Below are positions 44,311 through 53,909 of a stretch of 64,000 nucleotides of DNA, piece after piece. Source of the stretch: Natrinema caseinilyticum (GTDB lineage: Archaea > Halobacteriota > Halobacteria > Halobacteriales > Natrialbaceae). The translations under genes were made by a program, and so were the position numbers. Where the stretch lies: contig NZ_CP100445.1 in assembly GCF_024227435.1 (NCBI RefSeq), positions 620,001-684,000 of the forward strand, read 5' to 3'. Numbering within the stretch: position 1 is the stretch's first letter; every line of letters begins with the position of its first letter. Under the pieces are notes generated by a model. It was not told the DNA's origin and did no database searches. It saw only the letters and a program-made list of their open reading frames with translations.

Positions 44311-46245
44311 ATGAGTACTGTAGAGCAGCAACTCGACGATTTGAAAGCACAGATCACGAGCGAGTTACCGAGCGATATCTCGGTTTCCTCGGTGAAATAC
44401 GAAGGCCCCGAACTGGTGGTCTACACGCGCGATCCGAAGAAGTTCGCCCAACAGGGCGATCTCATTCGGCAACTCGCGAGCAAGCTTCGCAAGCGAATTA
44501 CCGTCCGGCCGGACCCGAGCGTCCTCTCGCGACCCGAACAGGCCCGCGAGGAGATCATGAACGTCATTCCCGAGGACGCGGGGGTCACGGATCTCGACTT
44601 CCACGCTGATACCGGCGAAGTCGTCATCGAGGCCGAAAAGCCCGGTATGGTGATCGGTCGTCACGGATCGACACTCCGCGAGATCACGAAAAACGTCGGC
44701 TGGACGCCGGAAGTCGTCCGGACGCCGCCGATCGAGTCCTCGACTGTCTCGAACGTTCGAAGCTTCCTCAAACAGGAGCGCGACGAGCGCCGGGACATTT
44801 TGGAGAAGGTCGGCCGACAGATCCACCGCGAGGAGATGTCCGAAGACGAGTACGTTCGCATCACCACGCTGGGTTGCTGTCGCGAGGTCGGACGAGCATC
44901 GTTTATTCTCTCGACTCCCGAAACGCGAATCCTCATCGATTGCGGCGACAAGCCCGGTGCGGAAGGAGAGGTTCCGTATCTCCACGCACCCGAAGCGCTC
45001 GGTGCAGGCCCACAGACCATCGACGCGGTCGTTCTCACACACGCTCACCTCGATCACTCCGCACTGATCCCGCTCCTGTTCAAATACGGCTACGACGGCC
45101 CGATATACTGTACCGAACCGACGCGGGACCTGATGGGCCTCTTGACGCTCGACTATCTCGACGTCGCAGCCAAGGAAGGGCGCGCCCCGCCCTACGAGAG
45201 CGAGCAGGTCCGCGAGGCGATCAAACACACCATCCCCCTCGAGTACGGCGACGTCACCGACATCGCGCCGGACGTCAAACTCACCTTCCACAACGCGGGT
45301 CACATTCTCGGCTCTGCCGTCTCGCACTTCCACATCGGCGACGGGCTCTACAACGTCGCGTTCTCCGGCGACATCCACTACGAAGATACCCGCCTGTTCA
45401 ACGGTGCGGTCAACGACTTCCCGCGGGTCGAGACGCTCGTTCTCGAATCGACCTACGGGGGTCGAAACGACTACCAGACCGATCAGATCGATTCCGAGCG
45501 AAACCTCAAGGAAATCATCAACGACACCTACGACCAGGGTGGAAAGGTCGTCATCCCCGCGTTCGCGGTGGGGCGCTCTCAGGAGATCATGCTCGTCCTG
45601 GAAGAGGCGATGCGCAACGGCGACATTCCCTCGATGCCGGTTCACCTGGACGGGATGATCTGGGAAGCGACGGCGATCCACACCACCTATCCCGAATATC
45701 TCCGAGACGACCTCCGGGATCGCATCTTCCACGAGGACGAGAATCCCTTCCTCGCCGAGGAGTTCAACCACATCGATGCCGGTGAGGAAGAGCGACAGGA
45801 CGTCGCGGACGGCGGTCCCTGTATCATCCTCTCGACCTCCGGGATGGTCACTGGCGGGCCGATCATGTCCTGGCTCTCCCACATCGGGCCCGATCCGGAC
45901 TCGACGCTCGTTTTCGTCGGCTACCAGGCCCAGGGTACCCTCGGCCGGCGCATTCAGACGGGCTGGGACGAAATACCCACGAGCGAAGTCGGCGCCATGG
46001 GCAACGGCGGCGGCCGCGGGACCCTCTCGTTGAACATGGACGTCGAAACCGTCGACGGCTTCTCCGGCCACGCCGACCGCGCCGGCCTCGAGAACTTCGT
46101 CAAGACGATGAATCCCCGTCCTGAAAAAGTGCTCTGTGTCCACGGTGACGAACGTTCTACCCAGGATCTCTCGTCGGCACTCTACCACGACTTCGATATG
46201 CGCACGTTCGCCCCGAAGAACCTGGAGACGTTCCGGTTCCTTTGA
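44311..46245 (+). CDS. fttA: aCPSF1/FttA transcription termination ribonuclease (KH + beta-CASP)
   Basis: A 644-residue archaeal CPSF73-like nuclease that ends transcription by cutting nascent RNA. Two KH-type RNA-binding domains occupy about residues 1-180 (the second has GMVIGRHGSTLREITKNVGW). The metallo-beta-lactamase core has the zinc motif HAHLDHSALIP (about residue 243), FHNAGHILGSAVSHF and AFSGDIHYEDTRL. The beta-CASP domain has VIPAFAVGRSQEIMLVLEEA and ends SGHADRAGLENFV. ATG 44311 is chosen because the 15 codons before it lack family character. It is universally conserved in archaea. Confidence 0.93.
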   Translation: MSTVEQQLDDLKAQITSELPSDISVSSVKYEGPELVVYTRDPKKFAQQGDLIRQLASKLRKRITVRPDPSVLSRPEQAREEIMNVIPEDAGVTDLDFHADTGEVVIEAEKPGMVIGRHGSTLREITKNVGWTPEVVRTPPIESSTVSNVRSFLKQERDERRDILEKVGRQIHREEMSEDEYVRITTLGCCREVGRASFILSTPETRILIDCGDKPGAEGEVPYLHAPEALGAGPQTIDAVVLTHAHLDHSALIPLLFKYGYDGPIYCTEPTRDLMGLLTLDYLDVAAKEGRAPPYESEQVREAIKHTIPLEYGDVTDIAPDVKLTFHNAGHILGSAVSHFHIGDGLYNVAFSGDIHYEDTRLFNGAVNDFPRVETLVLESTYGGRNDYQTDQIDSERNLKEIINDTYDQGGKVVIPAFAVGRSQEIMLVLEEAMRNGDIPSMPVHLDGMIWEATAIHTTYPEYLRDDLRDRIFHEDENPFLAEEFNHIDAGEEERQDVADGGPCIILSTSGMVTGGPIMSWLSHIGPDPDSTLVFVGYQAQGTLGRRIQTGWDEIPTSEVGAMGNGGGRGTLSLNMDVETVDGFSGHADRAGLENFVKTMNPRPEKVLCVHGDERSTQDLSSALYHDFDMRTFAPKNLETFRFL

Positions 46246-46278
46246 CGCCCTCCTTGCAGTGAAGGCGGGGCAGTCTCC
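46243..46278. repeat. Solo IS605-type end-like hairpin after fttA
   Basis: Directly after the fttA stop the sequence reads cgccctccttgcagtgaagg, then cggggcagtctcctcgag. An imperfect CGCCcTCCTT/AAGGCGGGgC stem is followed by CTCCTCGA, the same plan as the hairpin at 60870. It resembles haloarchaeal IS200/IS605 ends but has no transposase beside it. It could also serve as a terminator for fttA. Confidence 0.4.
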
Positions 46279-46494
46279 TCGAGTCAGGGTCGAACGGCCG
46301 TTTTCGGCGTTGTTTCCACGCGTTCTAGCCAGCAGTCTCGACCGGAGCACACGGTCGGCGAGACAGGTCACCGATCGACGGACACCGGCGGACGGACGCG
46401 CAGATCCTGAGACGCTGTGTGCGTACCAGTCGAGTTTCGACGGCCGTCGAGGGGACAAACGGTTCGCGGCCGGGGCCGTCGAGGACGATCCGAG

Positions 46495-48201
46495 TCAGTC
46501 GGTTCCGCTTCGCGATACCGCGCGCAACTCCGACTCGCTGGTCGCTTTCACGAGTTCGACCACGAACGCCGCTCCGCCTCCGTCGGCCGTTTCGACCCAG
46601 ACGGCGCCACCGTACCCGTCGATCAGGGTATCGACCAGATAGAGACCGATGCCGGTTCCTTCGCTCTCGAGGCCCTTCTGCCCGCGACCGAAAATTTCGT
46701 CGCGTTGTTCGTCCGGAACGCCGGGACCGTTGTCGGCCACGCGGATCAGAACCGACTCGTCTCGATCGGTAACGGAAAGTTCGACGCGCGGTGTGGCCGC
46801 GTCGTTGTGCAACACGGCGTTGTTGAGGAGATTCGTGAACACGGACGACAGCATCTCGTCCGCACGGACCGTCACGTCGGTCGGCAACTCCCCGTCGACG
46901 ACGAACTCGGCCGACGGGTAGCTGGTACGGGCCTTCTCGAGTTGGTTCCAGATGACCGGCCCGAGATGAATGGGCTCGAGATCCAGATCACCGTTGGTGG
47001 TCAGGGTTTCGACGAGTTCACCGACGACCTGGGTGAGTTCGATGACGTGGTTGCTGCTTTCCTGAACTAACTCGAGGTGTTGCTTCCCCGCCGGGTCCAC
47101 GTGTTCTTCCAGGAGTTCGCTGCGACCGGTGATAACGTTCATCTCGTTTCTGATGTCGTGACGGACGATGCGGTTGAGGACGGTCAATTCCTGTTCGCGA
47201 TTTTTCAGCGTCGTAATATCTCTGAGGACGATCAACCGACCGGTTTGACTCCCTCGCAAGTTCGTGAGCGGAGAGATCTGGATCGCGAAGTGTCGGGTTT
47301 CACCGTCGATATCGAACGCGAGTTCGCTCTGAGCGTCGGATACGTCGTCGAACTCCGTTATTTGAGACGAGGGAAACGCTTCCTCGAGCGAGTCCCCGAC
47401 GACGACGTCGCTGTCGACGAGACGTTTGGCCGCGGGATTCGCGTCGACGATTCGGTTGACCACGTTGACGACGAACACGGCGTCTTGCATGTTGTCGATA
47501 ACTTTCGTTCGTGCGACGGGGACGATGTCGAGGAGCTGTAGCCGGTCGACCGCGAAGTAGAATCCGACGACCTTTACCATACTCGTCAGGGTGAGCGTAT
47601 CGACGGGAACGCGTCCGACCCACCAGACGACGAGTCCGACTACCACGAACGTAATGGTCGAGATGAGGATCCCCGCTTGCTTCTTGAAGTCCGGAAGTGA
47701 GAGGAACAGGCGGACGAGGAGGTAGACACCGATCCCGAGATACGTGAACATCGTCAGGGCGTATACCCAATAAAACGGCTCGAACGTGGGCACCAAGAGC
47801 CCGGTCGTCGGGTCTATCGAGGCGGAGTAAACCAACCCGTGTCTCGGGTTCGACCACACCGCGAACTGGGTCACGACCGGGATCACGACGAGTACCGCGC
47901 CCGTTCGATAGGTGATATATTCCTCGTTGTTGGTGTATTCGATCGCCATCAGCAGATAGCCGATCGCCATGAGCGGCCCCGCGACGAATCGCCAGTTCCA
48001 CCAGAATATTTTCTGTGCCTCCGACGTGGCGAACATCTGAAGCGTTACCGTCAGGCCCAGGAAGACGAGGCCGACGATGTCCAGAATAAATCCTTTCGCT
48101 CCCCTCCGGTCACGGTGACGCCAGATCGTGCTCAAGAGCACGGTACAGACGACGGTGGCAGCGATATACGGAAGCGCGACCGGTGTGAATTCGTATCCCA
48201 T
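46495..48201 (-). CDS. Membrane sensor histidine kinase (7TM N-terminus, PAS, HisKA, HATPase)
   Basis: A 568-residue kinase. Seven predicted helices cover about residues 1-220, matching the histidine kinase N-terminal 7TM sensor unit (for example FFWWNWRF-like IFWWNWRFVAGPLMAIGYLL). A PAS domain follows (MQDAVFVVNVVNRIVDANPA), then the H box LNRIVRHDIRNEMNVITGR with the phosphorylated His. The ATPase has N box VFTNLLNNAVLHN, G1 VADNGPGVPDEQ and G2 GTGIGLYLVDTL. All catalytic motifs are intact, unlike the broken kinase at 15.5 kb. No response regulator lies next to it. Confidence 0.88.
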   Translation of the reverse strand: MGYEFTPVALPYIAATVVCTVLLSTIWRHRDRRGAKGFILDIVGLVFLGLTVTLQMFATSEAQKIFWWNWRFVAGPLMAIGYLLMAIEYTNNEEYITYRTGAVLVVIPVVTQFAVWSNPRHGLVYSASIDPTTGLLVPTFEPFYWVYALTMFTYLGIGVYLLVRLFLSLPDFKKQAGILISTITFVVVGLVVWWVGRVPVDTLTLTSMVKVVGFYFAVDRLQLLDIVPVARTKVIDNMQDAVFVVNVVNRIVDANPAAKRLVDSDVVVGDSLEEAFPSSQITEFDDVSDAQSELAFDIDGETRHFAIQISPLTNLRGSQTGRLIVLRDITTLKNREQELTVLNRIVRHDIRNEMNVITGRSELLEEHVDPAGKQHLELVQESSNHVIELTQVVGELVETLTTNGDLDLEPIHLGPVIWNQLEKARTSYPSAEFVVDGELPTDVTVRADEMLSSVFTNLLNNAVLHNDAATPRVELSVTDRDESVLIRVADNGPGVPDEQRDEIFGRGQKGLESEGTGIGLYLVDTLIDGYGGAVWVETADGGGAAFVVELVKATSESELRAVSRSGTD

Positions 48202-48564
48202 GGGTTCGATCCGTTACCGATTCGATCGGAATGTTGCGCTCGTTAAATCGCCCGTTGGAGGGCGTCTCCGCCGGCCACCCGAGGGTATCGGCGGCTCGAA
48301 ATGCGAATTCGGAAATGGTGTTCGGCGATCAATGAGTGGAATAAACATTCGGGGCGTTCGTCTTGTTATGACAGTGTAGTACAGTGTCCAAGTGTGATTA
48401 ACGTTGTGGCACGGGCGACTTTCGACCGCGTGACTCCCGGCGCACGGTCTCGTCTTCAGTCGGTTCCTGGTTGTCGTTCCGACTCGCCGACGGAACGGAC
48501 TCTCTCGATCAGATAGCCGAGAGTGCGATTACGTCCGCGTGGTCGGTCCGTCAGTGATGGCGGT
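48202..48564. other. 363-base gap without a gene
   Basis: Between the kinase start and the bluB stop. It must contain the kinase promoter. Nothing else is visible. Confidence 0.35.
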
Positions 48565-49251
48565 TCAGTCGGCGTTCTCGCGTGTGGTCTCGGCCGCTCG
48601 GTCCGAATTCCACCGCTCTTCGTGAATCAGGGGATCGACCTCGAGTCGGTCGCGCCATCCGACGTTCTGAAGGATCGGTTCGTCGGGAAATCCGCCGTCC
48701 GGATAGCCGAGACAGAGATACGCGACCGGCTTTACGTGCGGCGGGATCCCCAGTATCTCCTGTACCTCGTACGGGTAGAGAACGCTCACCCACCCGACGC
48801 CGACGCCCTCCGCTCGAGCGGCCAACCAGAGATTCTGTACCGCGAGACACGTCGAGTACAGGTCGGTCCGTTTCATCGAACTCCGTCCCAACACGTGTGG
48901 CGCCCCCCGAGTCGGATCGCAGGTCACGCAGACGTTGACGGGGGACTCGCGAATTCCCTCGAGTTTCAGCCGAGAGAACTCCGCTCGCCTCGGTTCCGTA
49001 TAGCCCTCGCGAGCGGCGGCGATCGCCCGTTCGGCGACCGACCCGATTGCCGCTTTCGTCTCGTCGTCCCCGACGACGACGAAGTCCCACGGTTGGGAGA
49101 AGCCGACGCTCGGTGCGCGATGTGCGGCCTCGATAATCCGATGGAGGACGTCGTCCGGGATCGGTTCGTCACGAAACCGGCGAATGTCGCGTCGGGCCCA
49201 GATCGCCTTGTAAACCGCGTCACGTTCTGCCTCCGTGAATGCAACCATCAT
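48565..49251 (-). CDS. bluB: 5,6-dimethylbenzimidazole synthase BluB (nitroreductase fold)
   Basis: A 228-residue flavin-destroying enzyme that turns reduced FMN into dimethylbenzimidazole, the lower ligand of cobalamin. BluB-type segments are YKAIWARRDIRRFRDEPIPD, then IIEAAHRAPSVGFSQPWDFV, STCLAVQNLWLAARAEGVGV and GWVSVLYPYEVQEILGIP. These separate it from ordinary nitroreductases. No other cobalamin genes are in the window. Confidence 0.88.
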   Translation of the reverse strand: MMVAFTEAERDAVYKAIWARRDIRRFRDEPIPDDVLHRIIEAAHRAPSVGFSQPWDFVVVGDDETKAAIGSVAERAIAAAREGYTEPRRAEFSRLKLEGIRESPVNVCVTCDPTRGAPHVLGRSSMKRTDLYSTCLAVQNLWLAARAEGVGVGWVSVLYPYEVQEILGIPPHVKPVAYLCLGYPDGGFPDEPILQNVGWRDRLEVDPLIHEERWNSDRAAETTRENAD

Positions 49252-49404
49252 TTCATTACTGAAATTCGGGTTGTATAAATGGGGGGCTATCGATCCGACT
49301 GTTCCGAATCCGACCCGGCGATGACGGTCGTCGAATGACGGGTGGCGACCGTGCGACTGCTCCTATCCGTTCGCCCGGCGGCAAGTCACCCGTCTGGCGT
49401 CCGG

Positions 49405-50217
49405 TCACTCGAACGCGTCGGCCGGGTCGACGACTTCACCGGTCTCCGGATAGACGCCGACCTGATCGCACACATCGGCCATCGGACACGCCTCGGGGTC
49501 CTCGAGACAGGCCGGCTGCAGCGCCGTACAGTACTCCCTCCCGAATTGGATCGTCGCCGTGTGCCCGAACCCGCACTTTGCTGCGGGGACGTCCCGCTCG
49601 AGCACGGACCGAACGTCTTCGTGGTCAGCGGTGGGTGGTGCGACCCCCATGCGCCGATAGATCCGGTGAACGTGGGTATCGACGGGAAAAACGCCGTCGC
49701 GACCGCCCGCAAAGAGCAACACGCAGTCCGCCGTCTTCGGTCCGACGCCCCGTACCTCGAGCAGCGTTTCTCGCACCGTCGACGGGGGCTCGTCTTTGAC
49801 GAACGAATCGAAGTCGGCGGCCGAGCCGAACTCCTCGCGGACCCACGAGGCGGTATCGATGAGAACCTCCGACTTTTGATTGTAGAGCCCCGCGGAGCTG
49901 ATGGTTTCGGCCAGCATCGATTGCTCCGCGTTCGCGAGCGCGTCGGCGAGGTCGACACCGTCTCCGTCGTATCTGTCGATCAGCGCGTCGTGTGCCGGCT
50001 GACTCGCCGTATCGCTCGTGTTCTGGCTCAGGATCGTCCGTACGAGGCAGGTGAACGCGTCCTGGCCGCCGTAGGTCTTCTGCCAGTACAATTCACCCAG
50101 CCGGTCGATAACGACCTCTGCACGGGTGTCAGCGGCCGCAGGATCGAACTCGGCGGGCGCGCCGCCTCCGTCCGATCCCCCGCTGATGTTGACCGCCGGC
50201 TCCGGATCGTCGCTCAT
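49405..50217 (-). CDS. nth: Endonuclease III (DNA glycosylase/AP lyase)
   Basis: A 270-residue base-excision repair glycosylase for oxidised pyrimidines. The helix-hairpin-helix with the catalytic Lys is EVRGVGPKTADCVLLFAGG, and the catalytic Asp is in FPVDTHVHRIYRRMG. The iron-sulfur cluster cysteines follow as C-x6-C-x6-C-x5-C (YCTALQPACLEDPEACPMAD, then VC), slightly wider in the middle than the bacterial C-x6-C-x2-C-x5-C. The N-terminal 35 residues are an acidic extension. It probably starts at ATG 50217. Confidence 0.88.
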   Translation of the reverse strand: MSDDPEPAVNISGGSDGGGAPAEFDPAAADTRAEVVIDRLGELYWQKTYGGQDAFTCLVRTILSQNTSDTASQPAHDALIDRYDGDGVDLADALANAEQSMLAETISSAGLYNQKSEVLIDTASWVREEFGSAADFDSFVKDEPPSTVRETLLEVRGVGPKTADCVLLFAGGRDGVFPVDTHVHRIYRRMGVAPPTADHEDVRSVLERDVPAAKCGFGHTATIQFGREYCTALQPACLEDPEACPMADVCDQVGVYPETGEVVDPADAFE

Positions 50218-50292
50218 ACCGTTTCGTTCGGACTCGGCGAATAAAATCGCGCCGGAACCGCCGGTCGCTCGAGTCGCGGCGATCCGCTCCGG

Positions 50293-50706
50293 TTATTCGA
50301 CCGTAACGGTCACCGTCACCTCGGCGCCCGCTGCCAGCGCGTCGACGAGGTCGCGGTCGAATCCCTCGGCTGCGAACTCGGCTCCGAGCAGTATCGTCCG
50401 ACCGTCCACGTGGTCGCTCGTCCGGCCGACGGCGCTTCGGTCGTCGGTGAATTCGAGACCCGGATCGCCTCGGCCCGTCACCGAATCGCGGTGACCGTCC
50501 GCCTCGACGGTGACCGTGACCGCCGCGTCGACGTCTCGACACGCCGCGACGAACTCGGGATCGAAGTCCGCCGGCGCGCGGTCGGCACCGATCGCGAGAA
50601 TACAGTCACCGGCGGGGGTGAGATAGTCGTCGGTCGTCACCTCGAACGTACTCGCGTGAGTCGCGCTGACGTTCTCGTGACCGCGAGCGTGGATGACCTC
50701 TTCCAT
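50293..50706 (-). CDS. DUF371-family protein
   Basis: A 137-residue archaeal protein of unknown function that I assign to DUF371. It has EEVIHARGHENVSATHASTF at the N-terminus, TPAGDCILAIGADRAPADF and a later RTILLGAEFAAEGFDRDLVD, and ends in a beta strand of alternating Thr and Val. ATG 50706 starts the conserved part; an open frame before it lacks similarity. It is upstream of nth on the same strand, 75 bases away. Confidence 0.75.
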   Translation of the reverse strand: MEEVIHARGHENVSATHASTFEVTTDDYLTPAGDCILAIGADRAPADFDPEFVAACRDVDAAVTVTVEADGHRDSVTGRGDPGLEFTDDRSAVGRTSDHVDGRTILLGAEFAAEGFDRDLVDALAAGAEVTVTVTVE

Positions 50707-51014
50707 GCGACGTGGTTCGGTGCCGGCCGGAAAACGGAATCGAATCGAGATCCGAGCGACTCGAGGTCGGCCGTGGTCGGATATCGTGTTCGTGCCGTGT
50801 CCGATACGGACGTCGCACGTCCCCCAACGGCGCTGGAAACCGCCACGGCACACGATTCCCGCACCGCTCTCGAGGATGCCGCAACCGGGGCAGGAATCTC
50901 CTCGGTCGACAGGTATCGTTCCGACCGATCCCGGAAGAGCGGTTGGAACGGTCCGAAAAAGGACACGAGACCGGTCTCGAACGAGTGATGGGCGCTACCG
51001 GACCCAGTGACCGA

Positions 51015-52358
51015 TCACACCAGACTCGCGCCGTCGAACTCGCTGCGGCCGAATTCGATGTCCATCAGATCGAGGATCGTCGGCGTGATGTCGAACAGGT
51101 CCGCGTCCTCGATCGATGCGTCGGGACTGTCGATGTAGAGCGACGTGTCGTCGAAGCTGTGCATTCCGTTTCGTGGCCCCGTGTCGAAAACCTTCGAATC
51201 GGCTTTGAAACCGGATTTGAGGTCGAAGCCGTTGTTCGGAATCGCGACCAGATCGGGTGCGATGTCGTCGTGATCGCCGCGGAACGCCTCCTCTTTTTCG
51301 ACGACGCGGTCGACGACGGTGTTCCCGTCGGGTCCCTCGAGCGCCTCGAGACTGGCCTTGAGTTCGTCGCGGACAGCGTGATACTCGGACTCGGGAACGG
51401 AGCCGCGGGGTTCCCGGCCCTCGAGATTGATGTAGAAGCGGCCGGGAATGAACGAGTAGGCCTTCGTTTCGTCGGCGATGTCGCCCAGTTCCTCCGGTTC
51501 GTCGGTCCGGAAGGAGAGCCACCCCTCCTCGCGGAGCCACTCGTTGAAGTGGACCTCGTAATCGAGGCTGGTGAAACCGTGGTCGGAGGCGACGATCAGC
51601 GTGACGTCGTCCGCCAGCGCGTTTCGCAGACGGCCGATGTAGTCGTCGACCTTCCTGTAGAAGTCGATGAAATCGTCCTTGTACTCGCCGTCGCGCTCGT
51701 AGTCTTTGAACAGGAAGTGGTTGACCCGGTCGGTCGTCATGAAGACGCCGAAAAAGAGGTCCCAGTCGTCTTCTTCGATGTAGTGTTTGAACGCCTCGAA
51801 CTGGGCATCGACCGTGGCGTTGGCGTCCTCGATGAACTCGGTCTTGTCTTCTTCGTGACCGAGTTTCGGATTGACGTCGATTCGGTAGTCCAGCGTCTCG
51901 AGGTAATCGCGTACGTCGTCAGGGTAGGCGGCCTTCTCGAGATCGGGTGAGAGAAAGCCCGAGACCATACGCTGGACGTTTCGCTGGGGCGGGAACGTGA
52001 CGGGGACGTTCATCACCGTGGCCTTCCGTCCGTTTTCTTGCACGCGGTCCCAGATGCGGTCGGCCTGAACCTCCCGGCCCATCGGGACGTAGGTGTCGTA
52101 GGTTCCGACTTCCCGATCCTGGAAGCCATAGACGCCGGTCTCCCCTGGGTTTACCCCGGTCGTCAGCGACGGCCAGCAGGCGCTGGATTCGGGCGGAACG
52201 ATGCTCGAGATTTCGTTTGCCGTTCCGTCGTCTGCGATCGCAGCGAAGTTCGGGAACAGTTCCTCGTTCTCCGACAGGAGACTATACGGTACGCCGTCGA
52301 CCCCGATAAATGCGACCCGAGGATCGCCGTCGCCCCGCAATCGATCGAACAGACCCAT
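51015..52358 (-). CDS. Alkaline-phosphatase-superfamily hydrolase (phosphodiesterase/nucleotide pyrophosphatase type)
   Basis: A 447-residue metal-dependent hydrolase. The first metal Asp is in VAFIGVDGVPYSLL, the nucleophile loop is SSACWPSLTTGVNPGETGVY, and the later metal ligands are in MTTDRVNHFLF and LIVASDHGFTSLDYEVHFNE, with GMHS near the C-terminus. This is the pattern of type I phosphodiesterases and nucleotide pyrophosphatases. No signal peptide is visible, so it acts in the cytoplasm. The substrate is unknown. ATG 52358 begins the conserved core; an ATG nine codons earlier is possible. Confidence 0.83.
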   Translation of the reverse strand: MGLFDRLRGDGDPRVAFIGVDGVPYSLLSENEELFPNFAAIADDGTANEISSIVPPESSACWPSLTTGVNPGETGVYGFQDREVGTYDTYVPMGREVQADRIWDRVQENGRKATVMNVPVTFPPQRNVQRMVSGFLSPDLEKAAYPDDVRDYLETLDYRIDVNPKLGHEEDKTEFIEDANATVDAQFEAFKHYIEEDDWDLFFGVFMTTDRVNHFLFKDYERDGEYKDDFIDFYRKVDDYIGRLRNALADDVTLIVASDHGFTSLDYEVHFNEWLREEGWLSFRTDEPEELGDIADETKAYSFIPGRFYINLEGREPRGSVPESEYHAVRDELKASLEALEGPDGNTVVDRVVEKEEAFRGDHDDIAPDLVAIPNNGFDLKSGFKADSKVFDTGPRNGMHSFDDTSLYIDSPDASIEDADLFDITPTILDLMDIEFGRSEFDGASLV

Positions 52359-52523
52359 GGTCACCCGTAGTTCGACCGTATACAAGAAGGTTCGTTTCGA
52401 GACAGTGTTTTGCGAACGGATGCCACTCCGATCGTCGCGGCGAAACCGCTCGCCGATTTCCAGTGCCGGACCAGGAATCGAGTTTTGTGTCGACCGGCGA
52501 ACGAAGCGAGTCGACGGAATCGG

Positions 52524-52655
52524 TTAGTCGTCGGTCGCCGTCGAGTCATCGGGGTCGAAGTTGGTCGGGACGACCGTGAGGTGGTCCATGCCCACGCCGG
52601 AGTCGGCCGCGACGTCGGTCGAGGACGATCGGACGGGCGAGTTGGAAGCTGCCAT
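52524..52655 (-). CDS. Small 43-aa acidic protein, too short for routine gene calling
   Basis: From ATG 52655 a frame of 43 codons ends at TAA 52524. The peptide starts MAASNSPVRSSSTDVAADSG, continues with a compact MDHLTVVPTNFDP and ends in acidic residues. The middle looks conserved rather than random, and I have a weak memory of similar haloarchaeal small proteins. An internal Met could be the true start. The function is unknown. Confidence 0.4.
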   Translation of the reverse strand: MAASNSPVRSSSTDVAADSGVGMDHLTVVPTNFDPDDSTATDD

Positions 52656-52809
52656 ACAGGAGGGAATACGCCGGGAACCGGAATAAAATTACCCATGCTC
52701 ATAACGCATGCGCCGGGCGTCCGTGGATAACTCTGGGGTATCCGCCGAAGTGACCGCGGGAGAAAGGCCGTCTCGTGCGGCCCGAGGCGCTACTGGTAGT
52801 TCGTTGCGT

Positions 52810-53343
52810 CTACTCGAAATGCTCTTCGTAGAGATCCTGGGCGTGTTCGATCGCGTCGTGGGCGGCTTGCTTGTCCTCCCAGCCCAGCGTCTCCACTTCC
52901 TTCCCCTCCTCGAGGTTCTTGTAGGTCGAGAAGAACTCGTCGATCTCGTCGCGTTGCTGTTGGGGGATATCGTCGAGGTCCTCGATGTGATCGTAGCGCG
53001 GGTCCTCGACCGGGACGGCGATAACCTTGTCGTCCTGTTCTCCGTCGTCGTCCATCTTCATGAGCGCGACCGGACGGGCCTCGATAACGCAACCGGGGAA
53101 CGTCTGGTCTTCGACGAGAACGAGGACGTCGAAGGGATCCTCGTCGTCGTAGTACGACTGGGGAATGAACCCATAGTCGCTCGGATAGTGGACGTTGCTG
53201 TGGAGCACGCGGTCGAGGACGACGCCCGGGACGTCCTTGTCGTACTCGTATTTGTTTCGTTCGCCCTTGAGACATTCGACGACGGCGTAGATCTCTTCGG
53301 GTGGATTCGGTCCGGTTTCGAGGTCTTCCCAGAGGTTGACCAT
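52810..53343 (-). CDS. ppa: Inorganic pyrophosphatase (family I)
   Basis: A 177-residue soluble pyrophosphatase that hydrolyses PPi from nucleic acid and amino acid activation. The family signature DEDPFDVLVLVED holds three metal-binding Asp residues. NKYEYDKDVPGVVLDRVLHS, NVHYPSDYGFIPQSYYDDED and AVPVEDPRYDHIEDLDDIP are also diagnostic. The length matches archaeal enzymes. It is a single gene with no operon partner. Confidence 0.93.
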   Translation of the reverse strand: MVNLWEDLETGPNPPEEIYAVVECLKGERNKYEYDKDVPGVVLDRVLHSNVHYPSDYGFIPQSYYDDEDPFDVLVLVEDQTFPGCVIEARPVALMKMDDDGEQDDKVIAVPVEDPRYDHIEDLDDIPQQQRDEIDEFFSTYKNLEEGKEVETLGWEDKQAAHDAIEHAQDLYEEHFE

Positions 53344-53519
53344 GTACCGAAAACTCCAGCGTCGATCAAAAAGTACTTTCGTAATCGAGTGTCACTATCG
53401 ACGTGACGGTTGCCAGATACCCGACAGACACGAATAGGACACAATCCACCGGTGTCCGGCGGTGTAGCGGTCGGTAGCGGGCTGTCCGACCGGCTGATAC
53501 GAAGCAATAGTTGACAAGT

Positions 53520-53528
53520 CTTAAATAG
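53520..53528 (+). promoter_or_regulatory. TATA box of the PadR gene
   Basis: CTTAAATAG, about 26 bases upstream of the ATG at 53550, implying a leaderless transcript. Confidence 0.5.
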
Positions 53529-53549
53529 TCTGGTGACATTTGCACACGT

Positions 53550-53909
53550 ATGTCAGAGGCACAATCAATCACCGGCGAACAGAGTATTGCGCGCGAACTC
53601 ACAGCCTTCCAGAACAACATCCTCGTCATCCTCGCGAAAGACCCCATGTACGGGCTCGCGATCAAGCGCGAGCTCGAGGACTACTACGGGACGGAAGTGA
53701 ACCACGGGCGACTCTACCCTAACCTCGACGAACTCGTCAACCTCGGGCTGGTCGAGAAGAGCGAACTCGACAAGCGAACCAACCAGTATTCGCTGACCGA
53801 GGACGGCTACGACGCCGTCCTCGACGGCATTCAGTGGACGCTTTCGAAGGTCGTCACGGACGACGACCGCGCCGACGAAATCACCGACATCGTCGAAAAC
53901 AGCTACTAG
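53550..53909 (+). CDS. PadR-family transcriptional regulator
   Basis: A 119-residue winged-helix regulator. The PadR core is ILVILAKDPMYGLAIKRELE, then DYYGTEVNHGRLYPNLDELV and NLGLVEKSELDKRTNQYSLT. The C-terminal helix is short, so it belongs to the minimal PadR subgroup. The target is not known. The end overlaps the converging gene by four bases. Confidence 0.88.
   Translation: MSEAQSITGEQSIARELTAFQNNILVILAKDPMYGLAIKRELEDYYGTEVNHGRLYPNLDELVNLGLVEKSELDKRTNQYSLTEDGYDAVLDGIQWTLSKVVTDDDRADEITDIVENSY

Noticed and set aside
44365-46458. 697-codon open frame on the minus strand opposite fttA
   Set aside because: Shadow of fttA, which has every expected KH, beta-lactamase and beta-CASP motif. The antisense product has no recognisable fold.
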